NCBI GenBank assembly: GCA_013306675.1
Contig: JABLUY010000216.1
Location: 1 to 63,588 of the forward strand
Source: Thraustochytrium sp. TN22
Lineage: Eukaryota; Sar; Bigyra; Thraustochytrida; Thraustochytriidae
Length of the DNA stretch: 63,588 bases
Reading direction: 5' to 3'
Shown here piece after piece: positions 17,131 to 25,502 of the stretch; the first letter of the stretch is position 1, and each line of letters opens with the position of its first letter. Both the position numbers and the translations under genes were made by a program. The notes under the pieces are model-generated. The model had not been told where the DNA came from and searched no databases. It was given only the letters and a program-made list of their open reading frames with translations.

Positions 17131-18468
17131 ATGCTGGGCAGGGCGGCCGCCGCGGCGGCTGTGCGCGGGACGCGGGTCCCGGGCGGCGCGCGCGGGCTGG
17201 CGAGCGCGGCGAGCGGCGGCGGGCTCATGAGCAAGAAGAGCGTGGAGGACGTGGACGTCAAGGGCAAGCGCGTGCTGATCCGCGTGGACTTCAACGTGCC
17301 GTTCGGCGAGGGCGGCAAGATCACCAACGACCAGCGCATGCGGGAGGCGCTGCCGACCATCCACAACGTGCTGGAGCGCGGCGCCAGCGGCGTCGTGCTC
17401 ATGTCGCACCTGGGCCGGCCCAAGGGCTCGCCGCAGGCCAAGTTCTCGCTGGAGCCCGTGGCCAAGCACCTGTGGACGCTGCTGGGCAAGGAGGGCACCT
17501 TCCTCAAGGACTGCGTCGGCCCCGAGGTGGAGAAGACCTGCGCCGACCTGAGCGACGGCAAGGTCGTGCTGCTGGAGAACCTGCGCTTCCACCTCGAGGA
17601 GGAGGGCAAGGGCGAGGTCGACGGCGAGAAGGTCAAGGCGGACCCGGCCAAGGTCAAGGACTTCCGCGCCTCGCTCTCCAAGCTCGGCGACGTCTACGTG
17701 AACGACGCCTTTGGCACGGCGCACCGCGCGCACTCCAGCATGGTCGGCATCGACCTGCCGGACCGCGTCTCGGGCTTTCTGCTCAAGAAGGAGCTCGACT
17801 ACTTTGGCCGCGCCATGGAGGACCCGCCGCGGCCCTTCCTCACCATCCTGGGCGGCGCCAAAGTGGCCGACAAGATCCAGCTCATCAACAACCTGCTCGA
17901 CAAGGTCGACGAGATGGTCATTGCCGGCGGCATGGCCTTCACCTTCAAGAAGGTGCTGGACGGCACCGACATTGGCGGCTCCATCTACGACGAGGCCGGC
18001 GCCAAGCTCGTGCCGGAGATCATGAAGAAGGCCGAGGCCAAGGGCGTCAAGATCCACCTGCCTGTCGACTTCGTCGCGGCCGATAGCTTCTCCGCCGACG
18101 CCGCCGTCAAGCACGTCACCGACAAGGACGGCGTGCCCGAGGGCTGGCTCGGCCTTGACGTTGGCCCGGAGAGCGCCAAGCAGGCCGCTCAGGCCGTGGA
18201 GCGCGCCAAGCTCATCCTTTGGAACGGCCCCATGGGTGTCTTCGAGTTCGATGCCTTCGCCGAGGCCACCAAGACCGTCCTCGATGCCGTCGTCAAGTCT
18301 ACCGCCAACGGAGCCATTTCCATCATTGGCGGCGGCGACACTGCCACCTGCGTCAAGAAGTTCGGCGCTGTGGACTCTGTCAGCCACGTCAGCACTGGCG
18401 GCGGCGCCAGTGTTGAGCTTGTCGAGGGCAAGGAGCTCCCGGGCATCACTGCCCTCTCCGACAAGTAA
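17131..18468 (+). CDS. PGK: Phosphoglycerate kinase, probably mitochondrial
   Basis: A 445-residue phosphoglycerate kinase, which transfers phosphate between 1,3-bisphosphoglycerate and ADP in glycolysis/gluconeogenesis. All family blocks are present: [89 protein letters not shown], and the C-terminal GGGDTA...[12 protein letters not shown]. Length is normal for the family apart from an N-terminal extension of about 32 residues ([16 protein letters not shown]...LASAASGGG), rich in Ala and Arg with no acidic residues. That is typical of a mitochondrial presequence. Nothing resembles the bipartite ASAFAP-type leader of plastid proteins in secondary algae. A cytosolic form could start at the internal Met at codon 33 (ATG at 17227). 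Confidence 0.97.
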   Translation: MLGRAAAAAAVRGTRVPGGARGLASAASGGGLMSKKSVEDVDVKGKRVLIRVDFNVPFGEGGKITNDQRMREALPTIHNVLERGASGVVLMSHLGRPKGSPQAKFSLEPVAKHLWTLLGKEGTFLKDCVGPEVEKTCADLSDGKVVLLENLRFHLEEEGKGEVDGEKVKADPAKVKDFRASLSKLGDVYVNDAFGTAHRAHSSMVGIDLPDRVSGFLLKKELDYFGRAMEDPPRPFLTILGGAKVADKIQLINNLLDKVDEMVIAGGMAFTFKKVLDGTDIGGSIYDEAGAKLVPEIMKKAEAKGVKIHLPVDFVAADSFSADAAVKHVTDKDGVPEGWLGLDVGPESAKQAAQAVERAKLILWNGPMGVFEFDAFAEATKTVLDAVVKSTANGAISIIGGGDTATCVKKFGAVDSVSHVSTGGGASVELVEGKELPGITALSDK

Positions 18469-19168
18469 TTTCAGCGATGTCAACCACCTGACGTCTGCGA
18501 CCACTGTCAAGTCCTGACGTTGGCAAACAATACTGCCATGTCAATGTCAACAGTTTCATGGACATTGGCAATGATTTGACATCGTTTCCTCTGCCATGTC
18601 AATGTCAACGGCAAAACGAGCACTTTGAACCATCACCAACAACAACACCAACAACAACACCAACAACAACACCAACAACACCATCAACGAGCTTCTTTTT
18701 TATGCATATCCGAGCCGAAGAAGCGCGTGAGCAAGCGCAGACTGCCCCGCGAGGCACATGTCAGCCAAACGCTCTCAGGCTCACCACTTGCTGCTGGAGA
18801 AACGTACCAACTTGGCTTCGTGCTTGCTGCTGGACCAACTTGGCTTCGTGCCCCGTCTGACAGCGAGCCGAGCCTGAGCCCGAGCCTCCAGCCTGAGTGT
18901 TATCGATCCAAAGTCAACACTGGGGCACGGCCGTGACGGCCACGGTGACGGCCGCGGTTAGCATAGGTCGCGCGTTGTGCGTGAGACCTCAGACTTGTGC
19001 TTGCTCCCGACCGCGAGGCGCGAGCAAGGCCCCTTCAAGTTGGCCCAGCGCCAGTCTCTTTCAAGCGCGCGCCTGCGCGGACCCAGGCAGCGCGGCGCGG
19101 CCGTGGCGCGGCGCGGCCGTGGCGCGGCGCACCGCTCGTGCGGCGCGCCGGCGAGCAGCATTCTCGCC
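18469..19168. other. Intergenic region between PGK and MutY genes
   Basis: It contains TGACATTG/CAATGTCAA motifs repeated in both orientations between 18535 and 18610, a CAA-rich microsatellite (separate entry), and a G/C-rich segment before the MutY start. The MutY frame is open upstream to 18977 but without an ATG. Confidence 0.5.
18630..18685. repeat. (ACCAACAACAAC)n microsatellite
   Basis: A 12-bp ACCAACAACAAC unit is repeated about four times in the 3' flank of the PGK gene. Confidence 0.9.
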
Positions 19169-20785
19169 ATGGCGCGAGCGTCGCGCTCAACTCGCTCGGC
19201 GGCGGCAGCAACAGCGCCTCGCTCGACAGCAGCGACCCGCTCGAGGGCAACGACCAAGACAGCGACGCAGAAGAAGGAGTTGACGACGTCGAAGCCGCGC
19301 GCCGCGACAGCGCCGTCGAAGCCCCGCGCCGCGACTGCGCCGTCGAAGCCCCGCGCCGCGACTGCGGCGACTTCGGCGGCGCTCGTGGACCTGGAGGACC
19401 TGGTCACGCCGAAGCGGCTGGCGGGCGTGGAGGACTCGGAGGACAGCGCGGGCAGCGAGGCCCAGGCCGTGGAAGACCTGCGCGCGTCGCTGCTGTCGTG
19501 GTTCGACGCGTACCGGCGGCTGCTGCCGTGGCGCGGCGATCCTGAGGAGCTGGTGGGGCGTACGGCGCAGGAGGTGGCGGAGGAGGAGCGCCGCGCGCCG
19601 CGCAAGGTGCAGCCGTACGAGACGTGGGTGTCGGAGATTATGCTCCAGCAGACGCGCGTGGAGACGGTAGTGGAGTACTTTCGGCGGTGGATGGCACGGT
19701 TTCCGACGGTGCACGATCTGGCCAAGGCGTCGCCTGAGGAGGTGAATGCATCCTGGGCCGGCCTGGGGTACTACCGGCGCGCGCGCAACCTGCATGCTGG
19801 CGCGAAGAAGGTGTCGGAGGAGCTGGGCGGAGAGCTGCCGTCGGAGGTCAAGGAGCTGCTGACCATCCCCGGCATCGGTGCGTATACGGCCGGCGCCGTG
19901 GCTTCGATCGCATACGGGCGGTCCGTGCCACTTGTGGACGGCAACGTGGTGCGCGTCTTTTCGAGGCTGTGCGCAGCGCCGGCTGAGGCGAAAGACCCGC
20001 GACTGCACAAGGCGTGCTGGGCGCTGGGCGCGAAGCTCGTACCGGCGGATCGCGCCGGAGACTTCAACCAGGCGCTCATGGAGCTCGGCGCGACGGTCTG
20101 TAAGCCGCGCGGGCCAACGTGCGAGTCTTGCCCTGTGCGACCGCTGTGTAGGGCGTACGCCATGGATAAGGACCGCGTGCAGGAGTATCCGATGAAGTCC
20201 AAGGCCAAGGCGGTTCCAATGGAATCGTACGCCGTTGGTGTAATCGAGCGGCGCGTGGACGGGAATCCTGCCTTTCTCGTCGCCAGACGGCCTCCCGAGG
20301 GCCTCCTGGCGGGCCAGTGGGAGTTCGTCATGGGCCGTACGGCGCAGGAGGAGCCCAGCCTCGAGCAGCGCCGCGAGGCACTCGCCGAGGCGCTCTCGGA
20401 GCTCGGTGCCGTGTCTGCCTGCCCGGCCTGCTTGCAGCGGGCCGACCGGGCGGACTGCGGCGAGCACACGCATCTCTTCTCGCATCGTGGCCACCGCCTC
20501 TTTGTGGAAAGCCTCCGGCTGCCGAGCGAGGATTGCGAGCGCTGTGCGCGGCCTGCCGCCGGAGGCGCTGGGACGCGGGAGGCGGCCTGGCTCACCGCCT
20601 CGGACATGAAAAACCATGGTATGACGACTGGCATGAACAAGTGCCTAGCACTCGCGCAAAGGCGGTCGGCCGATGGCAACAAGAAATTCAAGAAGACGCA
20701 GAAGCTGCCAAAGGCGAACAAGAGGCTCAAGACCGAGAGTGTGGGCCAGAGCAAGCTGACGGCTCATTTTCCGTCAGCGAAGTAG
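19169..20785 (+). CDS. MUTYH: Adenine DNA glycosylase MutY/MUTYH
   Basis: A 538-residue glycosylase that removes adenine mispaired with 8-oxoguanine in base-excision repair. The N-terminal ~70 residues are basic and contain three tandem KPRAATAPS-type repeats (42-68), a likely nuclear and/or mitochondrial targeting region. The catalytic core has SEIMLQQTRV (catalytic Glu about 156), the helix-hairpin-helix LTIPGIGAYTAGAV and the catalytic-Asp block PLVDGNVVRVFSRL (Asp about 257). The [4Fe-4S] cysteines C-x6-C-x2-C-x5-C lie at about 311-327. The NUDIX-like C-terminal domain, which reads 8-oxoG, follows (GLLAGQWEF). The last residues contain QSKLTAHF, a PCNA-binding-type box. Between LPWR and the catalytic Glu there is an insertion of roughly 20 residues relative to the bacterial enzyme. 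Start chosen as the first ATG. Confidence 0.96.
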   Translation: MARASRSTRSAAAATAPRSTAATRSRATTKTATQKKELTTSKPRAATAPSKPRAATAPSKPRAATAATSAALVDLEDLVTPKRLAGVEDSEDSAGSEAQAVEDLRASLLSWFDAYRRLLPWRGDPEELVGRTAQEVAEEERRAPRKVQPYETWVSEIMLQQTRVETVVEYFRRWMARFPTVHDLAKASPEEVNASWAGLGYYRRARNLHAGAKKVSEELGGELPSEVKELLTIPGIGAYTAGAVASIAYGRSVPLVDGNVVRVFSRLCAAPAEAKDPRLHKACWALGAKLVPADRAGDFNQALMELGATVCKPRGPTCESCPVRPLCRAYAMDKDRVQEYPMKSKAKAVPMESYAVGVIERRVDGNPAFLVARRPPEGLLAGQWEFVMGRTAQEEPSLEQRREALAEALSELGAVSACPACLQRADRADCGEHTHLFSHRGHRLFVESLRLPSEDCERCARPAAGGAGTREAAWLTASDMKNHGMTTGMNKCLALAQRRSADGNKKFKKTQKLPKANKRLKTESVGQSKLTAHFPSAK

Positions 20786-20799
20786 CCTAGACTCAGTCT

Positions 20800-21013
20800 G
20801 ACAGTAATCGACCCAGCCTGACAGTGATCGACCTGGACCCAGCCTGACAGTGATCGACCTCGACCAAGCCTGACAGTGATCGACCTGGACCCAGCCTGAC
20901 AGTGATCGACCTCGTCCCAGCCTGACAGTGATCGACTTCGACCCAGCCTGACAGTAATCGACCTCGACGCAGCCTGGCAGTGATCGACCTCGACCAAGCC
21001 TGACAGTGATCTC
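20800..21013. repeat. 26-bp tandem repeat, about eight copies
   Basis: The unit GCCTGACAGTGATCGACCTC plus GACCCA or a near variant recurs every 26 bp immediately 3' of the MutY stop codon. The first copy is shorter (20 bp). There are no unique spacers, so this is a simple minisatellite and not a CRISPR array. Confidence 0.92.
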
Positions 21014-21131
21014 AATGTCAGCAAGTGGCGGGCAAGCTCAGCTGAGCTACGACGAAATGGAACAGCATGCCACCAACAACACAAACGAACACATGATGCT
21101 ATCGCTTTCGCTAAAAAGAAAATCCACCTCA

Positions 21132-23474
21132 TCAGTAGCCCTCAAAGGTTGCCAAAACTGGACAGTGAGCAGAGAGCTCGTCAGACGTGGCCTTGGAGGT
21201 GAGCGCGTACGGTTCTGGCGCCGCGAGGCGCTCGAGAACCTGGACCGAAGCAGATACCGGCGCGCCGTGGTACCGCGAGAACAGCACATAGTCAGCCGCC
21301 GAGGGCTTCTGACCGAGGCGCTTAGCCAGCTCGTTGGCATCCGGGTCCACTGTAAGTTGCCGGCGTGGCGCGGTTGCGGCCGCCGAGGCAGCTGCGGGTT
21401 CGCGCGTCGGGTCCGTCGAGCAGGTTGAGATCGAGCCCGAGTCGGTCTGCGCGTTGTCGGCCTGCGCGTTGGCGTCTTGCCCCGACTCGGCCGTTGACTC
21501 ATCGTCGGTGGACGCCACCGCCGGATCCTCCACGCCGAGAATGTCCAGCATGCGCTCGTAGGCATCGCGCTGGCCGTAGCGGCACACCTGGAGGCTGCCA
21601 GCGAAGACCACGGGCTCGTGGCGCGGAAGCGCGAGCGTCTGGGACCACTGACGTAGCAGGCAGAACTGCATGTCGCGCATGCGTGCAGCGGCCGGTGCAG
21701 CGCCGGCCTGCACCTCGGTGGCCAAAATATGGACGCGCGCGCCAGCCCTGCAGACGCGCGCGTAGGTGGCGCCCCGGTTGACGACCCGGTCGAAGCCCGC
21801 GGCGTTGGCGACGCCGAAGGAGCTGTGGCGCACGCAGTCGACGGGCCAGCGCGAGAGCACGAGGACGCCGGCCGGCATGAGCGCGCGGCCGCGCTGCTGC
21901 GCGCCCATCATGGGCGCCTCGAAGGGCAGGTGCAGGTCGCGCTTGAAGTAGGCGCGCAGGACCGCGACGGCGCGCGCATCAAAGGCGCCGGTGACGACCA
22001 CGACATCGGGCGCCCTAGCATCACCGAGCACCGCGCCAAGCGCGCGGGGCAGGGCACGCGCGCGCACACGGCGCTGCGGCTTGAGCCCTCGGGCGCGCGC
22101 CGTCCAGGTGACAGCCGCGAGGTTCGACGGTAGGCTGACGTTGTGCACGACGACGCGCAGCGGTTCGTCCGGTCGGCGGGAGGTCTTGAGCTGTCGGGGC
22201 CTTCCGCTAGCCCTGGTGCACTGTTCGTCCATGGTGAGCATATGCGAGCGCAGCGTGAAGCATGCGGGCGCGCGGTGGAGGTCCTCGGCAGTGGCGCTAA
22301 GGCGCACGATGGGCACGCGAGACCCACGGCCGACGTCGAGGTCCCAGGCCAGCAACTTGCCGTCGAGGGCGGCACTGAAGACGAAGAGGCGGTGTCCGAG
22401 GCGAACCGGGCCGGCGCGGCCCGGACAGCCAAAGACCACCTGCAGCGAGGCGCCGGTGGGCGTCTGCAAGAAGACGGCGTCGCCGTACTGGATTGGTTCA
22501 AGCCCGGTCTGGCCGCTATCCTCGTCTTCGTCGTCTTCCTCCACATCTCCATCTTCATCGGAGGCGGCGGTCACGTCCTCGCCGCTGTCGGGGTTGCCAA
22601 AGTCCTTCTTGCGTCGTTGTTGCGCATCCCTGGCGGCGGCCGCAAGCAGCATGCGTGGAGGCAGGCTCTTTGAGCTATGGGTACTGAAGCCGTCGCTCCG
22701 CGCATCGTCGTCGAGATAGTGGGCGAGCTGCTCGGCCGTGACAACGTGCAGGGCCAGACCGGCGCCCGCGACGTCGTCGCCGTCATGGAGCAGGACCGAG
22801 GCGTCCGCCAGCGAGGCCCGGAAGGGCGAGGTGGCGAGCGAGGCGAGGCGCAGGCCGCTGCAGGCGAGCGTGATGGAGTCGCCCGGGTAGACGAGGCCGC
22901 CGGGAGCGGGCTCGTCAGGGTCGACCTGGTCGAGCGTGGGCCAGCGCGCACGGACGCGGTCGCGCGCGGCATCGAGCGAGGGCAGACGTGCGAGCAGATT
23001 GGCGTCCGCCTGCATTCGCGCGGGGAAGCCCGCATCCAGCAGACCGCGTAGCTCCCAGCGCCGGACGGTGGCGCACGCCTCGGCCGCGTCGAAGGCGAGG
23101 CCCTGGCCGAGCAAAAAGGCCACGACGCGCGCCGGCGAAAGGTCCGCCCAGACCTCGACGGTCTGCGCGAAGGCCACCGCAGCGGCCAGGTCCAGCTCGC
23201 CAGACGCGTCGTGCGCCAGCCCGCTCCTGAGCCGCGCCTTGAGCGAGGCCGGGGCCTGCTGGTGCGGCGCGCTCGCCGCCATGCTCGCCATGGCGCCGTT
23301 CGCCTCGCTTCGCCTCGCCGCGCCGAAAGGGCTATGCAGCCGCGCGAGCGCCGGGCGTCTCCCGGCCTGCCGCCCTGGCCAGCCGCGCGCGCGCGTTGCA
23401 CGCGCAGTCCCTCGCTCGCTCGAGAGCGCTTCGTGCACGCGCCAGGGCGCGGGCTGGACTCGCGTCTCGTCCAT
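21132..23474 (-). CDS. Neutral-sphingomyelinase-like EEP-fold protein, probably catalytically dead
   Basis: A 780-residue protein (ATG 23474; a second ATG at 23291 would drop a 61-residue Arg-rich leader). The N-terminal ~200 residues are helical and unrecognised. A middle section with an acidic linker looks beta-rich (YPGDSITLAC, YGDAVFLQTPTGASLQVVFG). The last ~330 residues follow the order of blocks in sphingomyelinase-type endonuclease/exonuclease/phosphatase domains: DVVVVTGAFDARAV, GVLVLSRWPVDCV, YARV, ILATEVQA, VVFAGSLQVCRY, DPDANELAKRLG, ADYVLFSRYHG and ELSAHCPVLATF. Nearly every catalytic residue is replaced: the QE of the first block is TG, His of HLQA is Glu, GDLN is GSLQ, and SDH is SAH. 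I infer a pseudoenzyme with a binding or regulatory role. The fold call is by motif order only. Confidence 0.75.
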   Translation of the reverse strand: MDETRVQPAPWRVHEALSSERGTARATRARGWPGRQAGRRPALARLHSPFGAARRSEANGAMASMAASAPHQQAPASLKARLRSGLAHDASGELDLAAAVAFAQTVEVWADLSPARVVAFLLGQGLAFDAAEACATVRRWELRGLLDAGFPARMQADANLLARLPSLDAARDRVRARWPTLDQVDPDEPAPGGLVYPGDSITLACSGLRLASLATSPFRASLADASVLLHDGDDVAGAGLALHVVTAEQLAHYLDDDARSDGFSTHSSKSLPPRMLLAAAARDAQQRRKKDFGNPDSGEDVTAASDEDGDVEEDDEDEDSGQTGLEPIQYGDAVFLQTPTGASLQVVFGCPGRAGPVRLGHRLFVFSAALDGKLLAWDLDVGRGSRVPIVRLSATAEDLHRAPACFTLRSHMLTMDEQCTRASGRPRQLKTSRRPDEPLRVVVHNVSLPSNLAAVTWTARARGLKPQRRVRARALPRALGAVLGDARAPDVVVVTGAFDARAVAVLRAYFKRDLHLPFEAPMMGAQQRGRALMPAGVLVLSRWPVDCVRHSSFGVANAAGFDRVVNRGATYARVCRAGARVHILATEVQAGAAPAAARMRDMQFCLLRQWSQTLALPRHEPVVFAGSLQVCRYGQRDAYERMLDILGVEDPAVASTDDESTAESGQDANAQADNAQTDSGSISTCSTDPTREPAAASAAATAPRRQLTVDPDANELAKRLGQKPSAADYVLFSRYHGAPVSASVQVLERLAAPEPYALTSKATSDELSAHCPVLATFEGY

Positions 23475-23689
23475 TTGCCTCGGCGAGGGTCACTCGGAGG
23501 ATCGCGAGTGACCCGGGTCTGCGACGGTGCGCGGTAGTCAGTGGCGACTCATGTGCCCACACCACGCCACTCTGTCGTGACCCGAGAATCCCCCGTCGCG
23601 TGCAAGGGATATTGCGCGATTTCACGACGATAGCCGAGTGGGACTGGCCGCGCGGAGGAGGCGGGTGCGGGTGGGCCCATCCCAGCTTC

Positions 23690-23986
23690 TCAGCAAGGCT
23701 TCTTGGTCTTGGAGAGGGCGAGGAAGAGTGCGCAGGACTTGCAGTTGCGCGAGTCGCACGAGTAGTAGTGGAGCAGGGCGCGGCGCATGGACTGGCAGTC
23801 CGGGTTGCGGCAGGCCTTGTGCTCGGGGCTGAGGCGGCAGAGCAGCATGTGCTCGAAGAGGTCCTTGGTCGAGGCGCAGCAAGCCCACTCCGGGCAGCTG
23901 TCCGTGGTCTCGGTGCAGCGAGAGGCGTGGTGGATCATGGCCAGGTGCATGTGGAGGTTCTTGTCGGCGGGCGACTCCGCGGTCGC

Positions 23987-24020
<34 letters not shown>

Positions 24021-24451
24021 GCGACGAGGGCCGCCGCGGCGGCCGTGGCGGCCTGCTGCGCAGCCTGCGCGGCTTGAGCCGCGTTCTGCAGCTGTTGTTG
24101 CTGCTGCAGCAGCTGTTGCTGCTGCTGCTGTGCGGGCAGCTGCGGCAGGCGGTGCAGGCGCGGCGTGTCCACCTTGTTGTTGTTGAAGGTGGGCAGCGGC
24201 GCCTCTTCGCCGGCAGAATGCAGGCCGCGATGCCACTCGCCGCAGTCGGCGCCCATGACGCTAAATCGGGGGCGCGCGATGGGGCGCTCCATGCGCAGGT
24301 TGCGCGTCGTGATGCCTCCGGGGGAGCGCGGCCCCTTGCCGCCGCTGACGGCGCTCACCAGCGGGCCCCTCGCGCGCCTCGCCTGCGCCCTTGCCAGCGC
24401 CCGGTGCGGGTCTGCCGGGCTCGAGTTCGCGCGCGCCAGCCTCCCTGGCAT
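23690..24451 (-). CDS. TAZ zinc-finger protein
   Basis: A 253-residue protein from the ATG at 24451. The N-terminal part is basic. Residues ~100-170 hold long Gln and Ala runs (poly-Q encoded at 23992-24020 and 24088-24130). The C-terminal ~80 residues form a TAZ domain, a zinc-binding helical bundle best known from the CBP/p300 coactivators. It has repeated His/Cys clusters: HHASRC..........CPEWACC, FEHMLLCRL, CRNPDCQSMRRALLHYYSC and CKSCALF. No acetyltransferase, KIX or bromodomain is present, so this is a stand-alone TAZ protein and likely a nuclear adaptor for transcription-factor activation domains (inference). The frame is open to 24541 but only with a TTG. Adjacent to a large gene-free region on its 5' side. 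Confidence 0.85.
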
Positions 24452-25474
24452 GTAGCGACTGTCGCCGCCGGGCAGCCGACCGACCGACAGGCCCGCCGCC
24501 GCCGTCCGGCAGGCCGCGAGCGCAAACCTCCGAGCGAGCAAGCGCGAGACCGCGCTGCCGCTCTGCTCCTCCCGCCGGGCTCACGCTCCGCGCAGCCAGC
24601 CAGCCACAGGCACTTGCTGCCCCTGGTCGCCGCTTCCGTGTTGGGGGCGCCGCGCCCGAGGCCAGTGCTGCGTGCGGTACAAACCCGAGGACGCGTCGCC
24701 GCCCGAGGCCGCGCAGCGCAGCGCAGCACAGCACAGCACAGCTCCGCGCAGCGCAGCGACCGCTCGCGCTCTGCCGCAGCTCGCTGGCTGCTCGCGAGGA
24801 GTCGCCGCCGCCGCCGCGCGCTCAACGCGCCGCCGCGCGCCGCCCGCCTCCGCCTCGCCTCGTCGCCGCCCGCCGACTCGACTAGCAGTAGCAGTAGTCG
24901 AGTGGCTAATAGGCGCCACTGCGCTCCGCCACGGTGCGCGCCGGGCTCTCGTCGGGCGCGGCCCGCGGCTTGCGCGAGCGAGCGCTGGCGCTGCGCGCGG
25001 GTGGCTGGGGCTGGCTAGCCTAGCTCGCGCCGCGTCGCGCGTCGCGTCGGGCTGCGAGCTCGCTCGCGGGCGCTCGTCGAGTGCTCTGTTGTCTTGTCTT
25101 GTCTTGTCTTGCCCTGCTTGTCCTTGCCTGCCCTTTTTGAACGGGCGCGAGGCGCTGCCGCCGCCGCCGCCGCCTCCGCCGCCGTGCGCTGCGCCGCGCC
25201 GCGCCGCGCTGGGCCGGGCCTGCGGTCTGCCGCGCGCTCGGCTCCGCCCGTGCCGTCGGCCCGGAAGGGCGGGGGGGAGGATGGACGGGCGGCGGGTGGG
25301 ATGCCGCGGTTCGCGGGCGAGGCGGATGGCGCCGCGAACCCGCGCGCGACTCCTGCCCTCCGCCGCTGCGCCGCTGCGCCGCTGGGCCGCCGGCCGCTGC
25401 GCGGGGCGGGCCGGCCGGCCGCTCGCGCGCGCTCTCGCTCGCGCGCGCGCTTGCCCGCGCTCACCGGCGCGCGC

Positions 25475-25502
25475 CTGCCTGCCTGCCTGCCTGCCTGCCT
25501 GC
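25475..25502. repeat. (CTGC)n tetranucleotide repeat
   Basis: About six and a half uninterrupted CTGC units in the gene-poor region. Confidence 0.9.

Noticed and set aside
16306-18510. 734-codon minus-strand open frame opposite the PGK gene
   Set aside because: It is antisense to a complete PGK, continues through the 50-bp repeat, and has no recognisable domain. GC-rich coding DNA keeps opposite frames open.
20800-21013. CRISPR array
   Set aside because: Repeats are directly adjacent 26-mers without unique spacers, in a eukaryotic genome with no cas genes.
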